18,237 bases of DNA, taken from contig CAJTZQ010000072.1 of assembly GCA_910583795.1 (NCBI GenBank), positions 1 through 18,237 on the forward strand, read 5' to 3'. Position 1 is the first letter of the stretch. Every line of letters begins with the position of its first letter. This DNA comes from an uncultured Muribaculaceae bacterium (GTDB lineage Bacteria > Bacteroidota > Bacteroidia > Bacteroidales > Muribaculaceae). The notes under the pieces were generated by a model. It worked only from the letters and a program-made list of their open reading frames with translations. It was not told the DNA's origin and searched no databases. Below are positions 15,521-18,237 of the stretch, piece after piece. The position numbers and the translations under genes are program-made.

Positions 15521-16537
15521 TTAGAATACAATATTGTATTTTTTTAAAATTTCTATCGGATGATATGATTCCTTTGCCATGCGAAGTCCTATGTCGCCTG
15601 CATCATCTTCACGATTAATAAATTTAATCTGTGAATACTTTTCTGTCATCAATTTTGCGAAAAGATAATTAATCATCTCATAGCTTCCTACAACCTCTCT
15701 TGTCGCTTTTTCTACATGGATGAAAAGAGTATCTCCTTTGACATCACCGATAGTATATGCACATACTTCTCCTTTTGCAAAAAGAATTATGCCTTCAAGA
15801 TGTTTGTCTCCATCAGAAATACGTTTAATAATTTCTCTTGAAAGCTTACGTTCAGCCACTGCCATTTCTGTAGAGTCTCCTTCCTTGTCAAATATATCCA
15901 TGAAATCCATTGCAAGATTTGCATTATCAATATTCATCCATTCAAATTTGGCATCAGGATAATGAGATTCAAACTGGTGTACATGATTACGTTTTTTACT
16001 CATCTTTTTGCCTGATACAGTTGCAAGTAATTGCGCGTCATATAGATAATCTCCCCAATCAGAAAGCTCTTCAATTGACATGGGATTAAGTTTTTTCATT
16101 TCGACGAGAGCGTATTCAGGCACAGCGGAAAATTCCAATTGAATATTGTGAATACTACAATATTCTTTGAGCAGATTTATGGAATCCTTAAGTTGCAGAC
16201 TACCAATAGGGAGAGAGAATGCCGTTTTTTTTAGATCATTTTCCACTACCCCCTTAATGAATAGAGTATCTTTATAAATAGTGTATTCGTAATTAAAAAA
16301 GTCGACCCACATTAATATGCCTCCGTAAGAAAAGTCAGTGGTTCTCCCTTTTTCCATATTTAAGAATTTCCATATTTCCTCGATATTTTCAGAAGTAATC
16401 TTTTTAAACTCCGGAAGCCTACATTTATGATTTGATTTTAATCTCAACTCCTGTAAGTTTCCTGCAAGACGACAAATCGAATCGTTGGTAATGGTTGAGG
16501 TTGATGTCTGCGGTGTGAAATTCCAATTATTTTCCAT
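15521..16537 (-). CDS. DUF2156 domain protein (LPG-synthase C-terminal / GNAT-like fold)
   Basis: The 338-residue protein matches the DUF2156 family (PF09924), related to the catalytic domain of aminoacyl-tRNA-dependent phosphatidylglycerol lysyltransferases. Family segments seen are TTDFSYGGILMWVDFFNYEY (67-86), SGKKMSKKRNHVHQFESHYP (175-194), GSYEMINYLFAKLM (284-297) and the C-terminal KFINREDDAGDIGLRMAKES (305-324) followed by YHP. It has no membrane helices, unlike full-length MprF, so it should be cytosolic; its acceptor is unknown. Residues 1-42, before PEFKKITSENIEEIW, look unlike the family. They may be a real extension or a start called too early, although no ATG lies at the domain border. 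It is transcribed alone, with a terminator directly after its stop. Confidence 0.88.
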   Translation of the reverse strand: MENNWNFTPQTSTSTITNDSICRLAGNLQELRLKSNHKCRLPEFKKITSENIEEIWKFLNMEKGRTTDFSYGGILMWVDFFNYEYTIYKDTLFIKGVVENDLKKTAFSLPIGSLQLKDSINLLKEYCSIHNIQLEFSAVPEYALVEMKKLNPMSIEELSDWGDYLYDAQLLATVSGKKMSKKRNHVHQFESHYPDAKFEWMNIDNANLAMDFMDIFDKEGDSTEMAVAERKLSREIIKRISDGDKHLEGIILFAKGEVCAYTIGDVKGDTLFIHVEKATREVVGSYEMINYLFAKLMTEKYSQIKFINREDDAGDIGLRMAKESYHPIEILKKYNIVF

Positions 16538-16736
16538 ATAATTATAAATAGAATAGTTTCGTCAGTTTATAGTGTCAAAATCAATATGCCATCGTAACAG
16601 CACTTTTGCTTTTGTCATTATTAAAACGCATAACTTATAAAAAAGTATTGACGGCAGTATAAATATCGTTGAAATTTATTAAATTGTATTTTATAAATAG
16701 TTGTGGGCATGATATTTGAAATATATAAATAGTGTT

Positions 16737-16783
16737 CATTCGCCAATATACAATGAAGTCTTACATTTGTATATTGGTGAATG
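16737..16783 (+). promoter_or_regulatory. 16-bp-arm hairpin just upstream of the metalloprotease gene
   Basis: CATTCGCCAATATACA (16737-16752) and TGTATATTGGTGAATG (16768-16783) are inverted copies with one G-U position and a 15-nt loop. No T tract follows, so it is not a terminator. It ends 10 nt before the ATG at 16794. It may be a leader structure or a protein-binding dyad. It also argues against the in-frame TTG start at 16716, whose coding sequence would span it. Confidence 0.55.
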
Positions 16784-16793
16784 TAAAACTTCG

Positions 16794-17270
16794 ATGTATT
16801 TGGATTTCTGGATTAAACGATTGAATATGAAATTGATAAATGAAGATAAAATCGCTATTGTCGCCACTTTCATAAGATTGTATGGCGATGTTTTGGGAAA
16901 ACTTGCCGACCATTACGACAAGCCTATAGTGTTCAGAAGGCTTAATATAACAGATAATCAATATGGAGACATTATGGCAAGGATAGGAAACACAATATAT
17001 GTATCAGAAGAAGAAGTCGGGAAAATGGGTCTGTCAGATCCCGAAGTGCTCGCAGCCCTTGCCCATGAGGTGGGACATGTGATCTATGCCACGCGAGGAT
17101 GGGATGCTGATTGCGAGCAGCGAGCCGACAGTGTGGCGTCAGATCTTGGATTGGGCAAACAGATGATTTCAGCAATAGAAAAATTTATTGAAAGTCGAAG
17201 ATATCCAAGATTGACTTCCTTGCTTGTTTCACGTATTCATTTCCTTCAGAATATAGAATATGCAGTATGA
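16794..17270 (+). CDS. Small soluble zinc metalloprotease, M48-like (HExxH)
   Basis: The 158-residue protein carries HEVGH (residues 91-95) in VLAALAHEVGHVIYA, with His91, Glu92 and His95 as zinc-site residues. EQRADSVASDLGLG (108-121) supplies a likely third ligand or support Glu/Asp. The end SRIHFLQN resembles the RI..L tail of M48 peptidases. The Glu lies only 13 residues after HExxH, much closer than in HtpX, so an ImmA/IrrE (M78)-like or separate minimal gluzincin is possible. No signal peptide or membrane helix is present, so it is probably cytosolic. The start is uncertain: ATG 16794, ATG 16827 (MKLINEDK) or TTG 16716; the hairpin upstream favours the ATGs. It stands alone, and an inverted-repeat element begins 5 nt after its stop. 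Confidence 0.8.
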   Translation: MYLDFWIKRLNMKLINEDKIAIVATFIRLYGDVLGKLADHYDKPIVFRRLNITDNQYGDIMARIGNTIYVSEEEVGKMGLSDPEVLAALAHEVGHVIYATRGWDADCEQRADSVASDLGLGKQMISAIEKFIESRRYPRLTSLLVSRIHFLQNIEYAV

Positions 17271-17274
17271 TATA

Positions 17275-17356
17275 AGAACTGATTTAAACTTTTTCTACTT
17301 ATAATCAAGATTTCTTTAATTTTATTCACATTCCGTAAAAAGTTTAAATCAGTTCT
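17275..17356. repeat. 82-bp element with perfect 20-bp terminal inverted repeats
   Basis: AGAACTGATTTAAACTTTTT (17275-17294) and its exact reverse complement (17337-17356) flank 42 bp with no ORF. ATA directly flanks both ends (17272-17274 and 17357-17359), a possible 3-bp target duplication. The ends resemble those of the palindrome at 11995-12156. It lies between the metalloprotease stop and the tpx leader. It could be a tiny MITE; it also could form a long hairpin that ends transcription. Confidence 0.65.
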
Positions 17357-17490
17357 ATAAGTTTCAGTGAACCCATAAATGTTTACTGATGTTATTGTAT
17401 AGAATTGTAGAGTGAAGTTATCTGTGTTAAGTCTCATTTATACACAGTATGATCTGCATCTCTAATAAAGTATAAATATTTGAATTTAAG

Positions 17491-17994
17491 ATGGAAACAA
17501 CAGTATTTTTGAAAGGTTCTCCTTTTCACATCAGTGGCAGATTGCCTGAAGCGGGGACTGAGGCGCCCAACTTTTCATTAGTCAATAAGGATCTTACCGA
17601 AATATGTAAGCATGATTTCAAAGGGAAAAGGGTAGTGTTGAATATTTTCCCAAGCCTGGATACAGACGTATGCGCTGCTTCCGTGCGCAGGTTTAACAAA
17701 GAAGCGTCTGAGTTTGATAATACTGCAGTTATTTGCGTCTCAAAAGATCTTCCTTTTGCCATGGCTCGGTTTTGTGTGGCAAACGGGATTGATAATGTCT
17801 ATACCGCATCTGCATTCCGCAGCGATTTTGGAAAGGAATATGGAGTGGAATTGCTTGACGGTCCGTTGAGAGGACTTTTTGCAAGAGCTTTGATTATTCT
17901 TGACGAGGAAGGGAAAGTGCTCGGCACATCATTGTCAGAGGAAATTACGAACGAGCCTGATTATGAGTTCGCCAAGAAACTTTTGAGCAAATAA
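17491..17994 (+). CDS. tpx: Thiol peroxidase (Tpx, atypical 2-Cys peroxiredoxin)
   Basis: The enzyme reduces hydrogen peroxide and organic hydroperoxides using thioredoxin, in the cytoplasm or periplasm depending on the species. No signal peptide is seen here. The 167 residues match the family length. The peroxidatic Cys61 lies in FPSLDTDVCAASVRRFN with Thr58 placed as expected, and the resolving Cys95 is in MARFCVANGI. These are the same positions as Cys61 and Cys95 of E. coli Tpx. Arg132 in LFARALIILDEEG is the likely conserved active-site arginine. The start METTVFLKGSPFHISG aligns with the family N-terminus. It is monocistronic, with a terminator about 30 nt after the stop. The 130 nt before it show no clear promoter or known peroxide-sensor site. 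Confidence 0.96.
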   Translation: METTVFLKGSPFHISGRLPEAGTEAPNFSLVNKDLTEICKHDFKGKRVVLNIFPSLDTDVCAASVRRFNKEASEFDNTAVICVSKDLPFAMARFCVANGIDNVYTASAFRSDFGKEYGVELLDGPLRGLFARALIILDEEGKVLGTSLSEEITNEPDYEFAKKLLSK

Positions 17995-18023
17995 AGTAAA
18001 CTTACTTTAAAAATAAAGTTATG

Positions 18024-18061
18024 CAGGCTGACCCGCAATTGTGTGGCAGCCTGTCATTTTT
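18024..18061 (+). terminator. Intrinsic terminator of tpx
   Basis: CAGGCTG (18024-18030) pairs with CAGCCTG (18047-18053), with weaker CC/GG pairing inside. A TCATTTTT tail follows (18054-18061). Confidence 0.8.
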
Positions 18062-18075
18062 GGATAATATAAAGG

Positions 18076-18103
18076 AAAAGGGTTATCTTTTGATAACCCT
18101 TTT
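18076..18103 (-). terminator. Terminator of the tRNA-Arg transcript
   Basis: AAAAGGGTTATC (18076-18087) and GATAACCCTTTT (18092-18103) form a perfect 12-bp stem with a 4-nt loop. It begins 2 nt beyond the discriminator base of the tRNA gene, and its distal arm ends in four T residues on the minus strand. The symmetric arms could also back up the tpx terminator on the plus strand. Confidence 0.75.
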
Positions 18104-18104
18104 G

Positions 18105-18178
18105 TGATTCGTGCAGGATTCAAACCTGCAACCTTCTGATCCGTAGTCAGATGCTCTATTCAATTGAGCTAAGGAGCC
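18105..18178 (-). tRNA. tRNA-Arg (ACG), acceptor stem with two mismatches
   Basis: The 74-nt cloverleaf reads GGCTCCT acceptor, TA, D arm GCTC-AATTGAATA-GAGC, anticodon arm TCTGA-CTACGGA-TCAGA with anticodon ACG, 5-nt variable loop, T arm GCAGG-TTTGAAT-CCTGC, 3' acceptor ACGAATC and discriminator A. CCA is not encoded. The D, anticodon and T stems are perfect. The acceptor strands pair at only 5 of 7 positions (C3-A70 and C6-C67 fail; G2-T71 is a wobble). The D loop has A19 and the T loop T56 instead of the usual G19-C56 pair, a matched change. The decoded amino acid is secure; whether this copy is functional is less so. Confidence 0.8.
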
Positions 18179-18185
18179 ATTATTG

Positions 18186-18237
18186 TGATTCGTGCAGGAT
18201 TCAAACCTGCAACCTTCTGATCCGTAGTCAGATGCTC
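18186..18237 (-). tRNA. Second tRNA-Arg (ACG) copy, 5' part beyond the window edge
   Basis: The visible 52 nt (from the 3' strand of the D stem to the discriminator base) are identical to the same part of the copy at 18105-18178, at an offset of 81 bp. The spacer between the two genes is 7 nt. The acceptor 5' strand and most of the D arm lie outside the window, so its acceptor pairing cannot be judged. Confidence 0.8.

Noticed and set aside
16716..16793. TTG start for the metalloprotease
   Set aside because: The added 26 residues would be encoded across a 16-bp-arm hairpin, and better ATG starts exist downstream.

Overview
The window looks like a chromosomal segment from a Bacteroidales bacterium, possibly Muribaculaceae. 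This rests on a SusC/SusD pair with a SusD lipobox, a C10 cysteine peptidase with a C-terminal segment like a type IX secretion (T9SS) sorting domain, Bacteroidales-typical families (a probable DUF3843 protein, a DUF2156 protein), TAnnTTTG-type promoter elements, and no convincing Shine-Dalgarno sequences. The family-level placement is only an inference.

Layout. 1-131: a strong intrinsic terminator of an unseen upstream gene, then a good Bacteroides-type promoter. 132-2543: a solitary TonB-dependent outer-membrane receptor. 2551-3243 (minus): a stand-alone B3/4 domain protein, converging on the receptor gene and divergent from hisS. The gap at 3244-3485 holds a 14-bp tandem duplication and four in-phase 8-bp TAACC repeats. 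3486-6060: hisS followed 4 nt later by a probable DUF3843 gene, closed by a strong terminator. 6129-6604: a long AT-rich regulatory region with several dyads. 6605-11932: susC-susD operon, closed by a strong terminator. 11995-12156: a 162-bp imperfect palindrome with exactly equal arms. 12219-14552: a secreted C10 peptidase, ended by a bidirectional terminator with a perfect 27-bp stem. 14680-15414 and 15521-16537 (minus): a dolichol-phosphate-mannose-synthase-like glycosyltransferase and a DUF2156 protein, separated by a terminator and a promoter. 16794-17270: a compact soluble metalloprotease preceded by a 16-bp-arm hairpin. 17275-17356: an 82-bp element with perfect 20-bp terminal inverted repeats. 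17491-17994: thiol peroxidase. 18105-18237 (minus): two tandem tRNA-Arg(ACG) genes, the second cut by the window edge.

How the genes work together. HisRS and tRNA-Arg serve translation, and the B3/4 protein may act on tRNA or aminoacyl-tRNA. The SusCD pair has no glycoside hydrolase, SusE/F-type protein or sigma/anti-sigma regulator beside it. Its nearest enzyme is a secreted cysteine peptidase, so peptide uptake (as for RagAB) is a reasonable but unproven reading.

The least explained signals are non-coding. Two intergenic inverted-repeat elements have related ends (AGAA-n-T-n-n-TTTAAA core) and may belong to one non-autonomous repeat family. The complete tRNA-Arg gene has an acceptor stem with two mismatches although the rest of its cloverleaf is intact.
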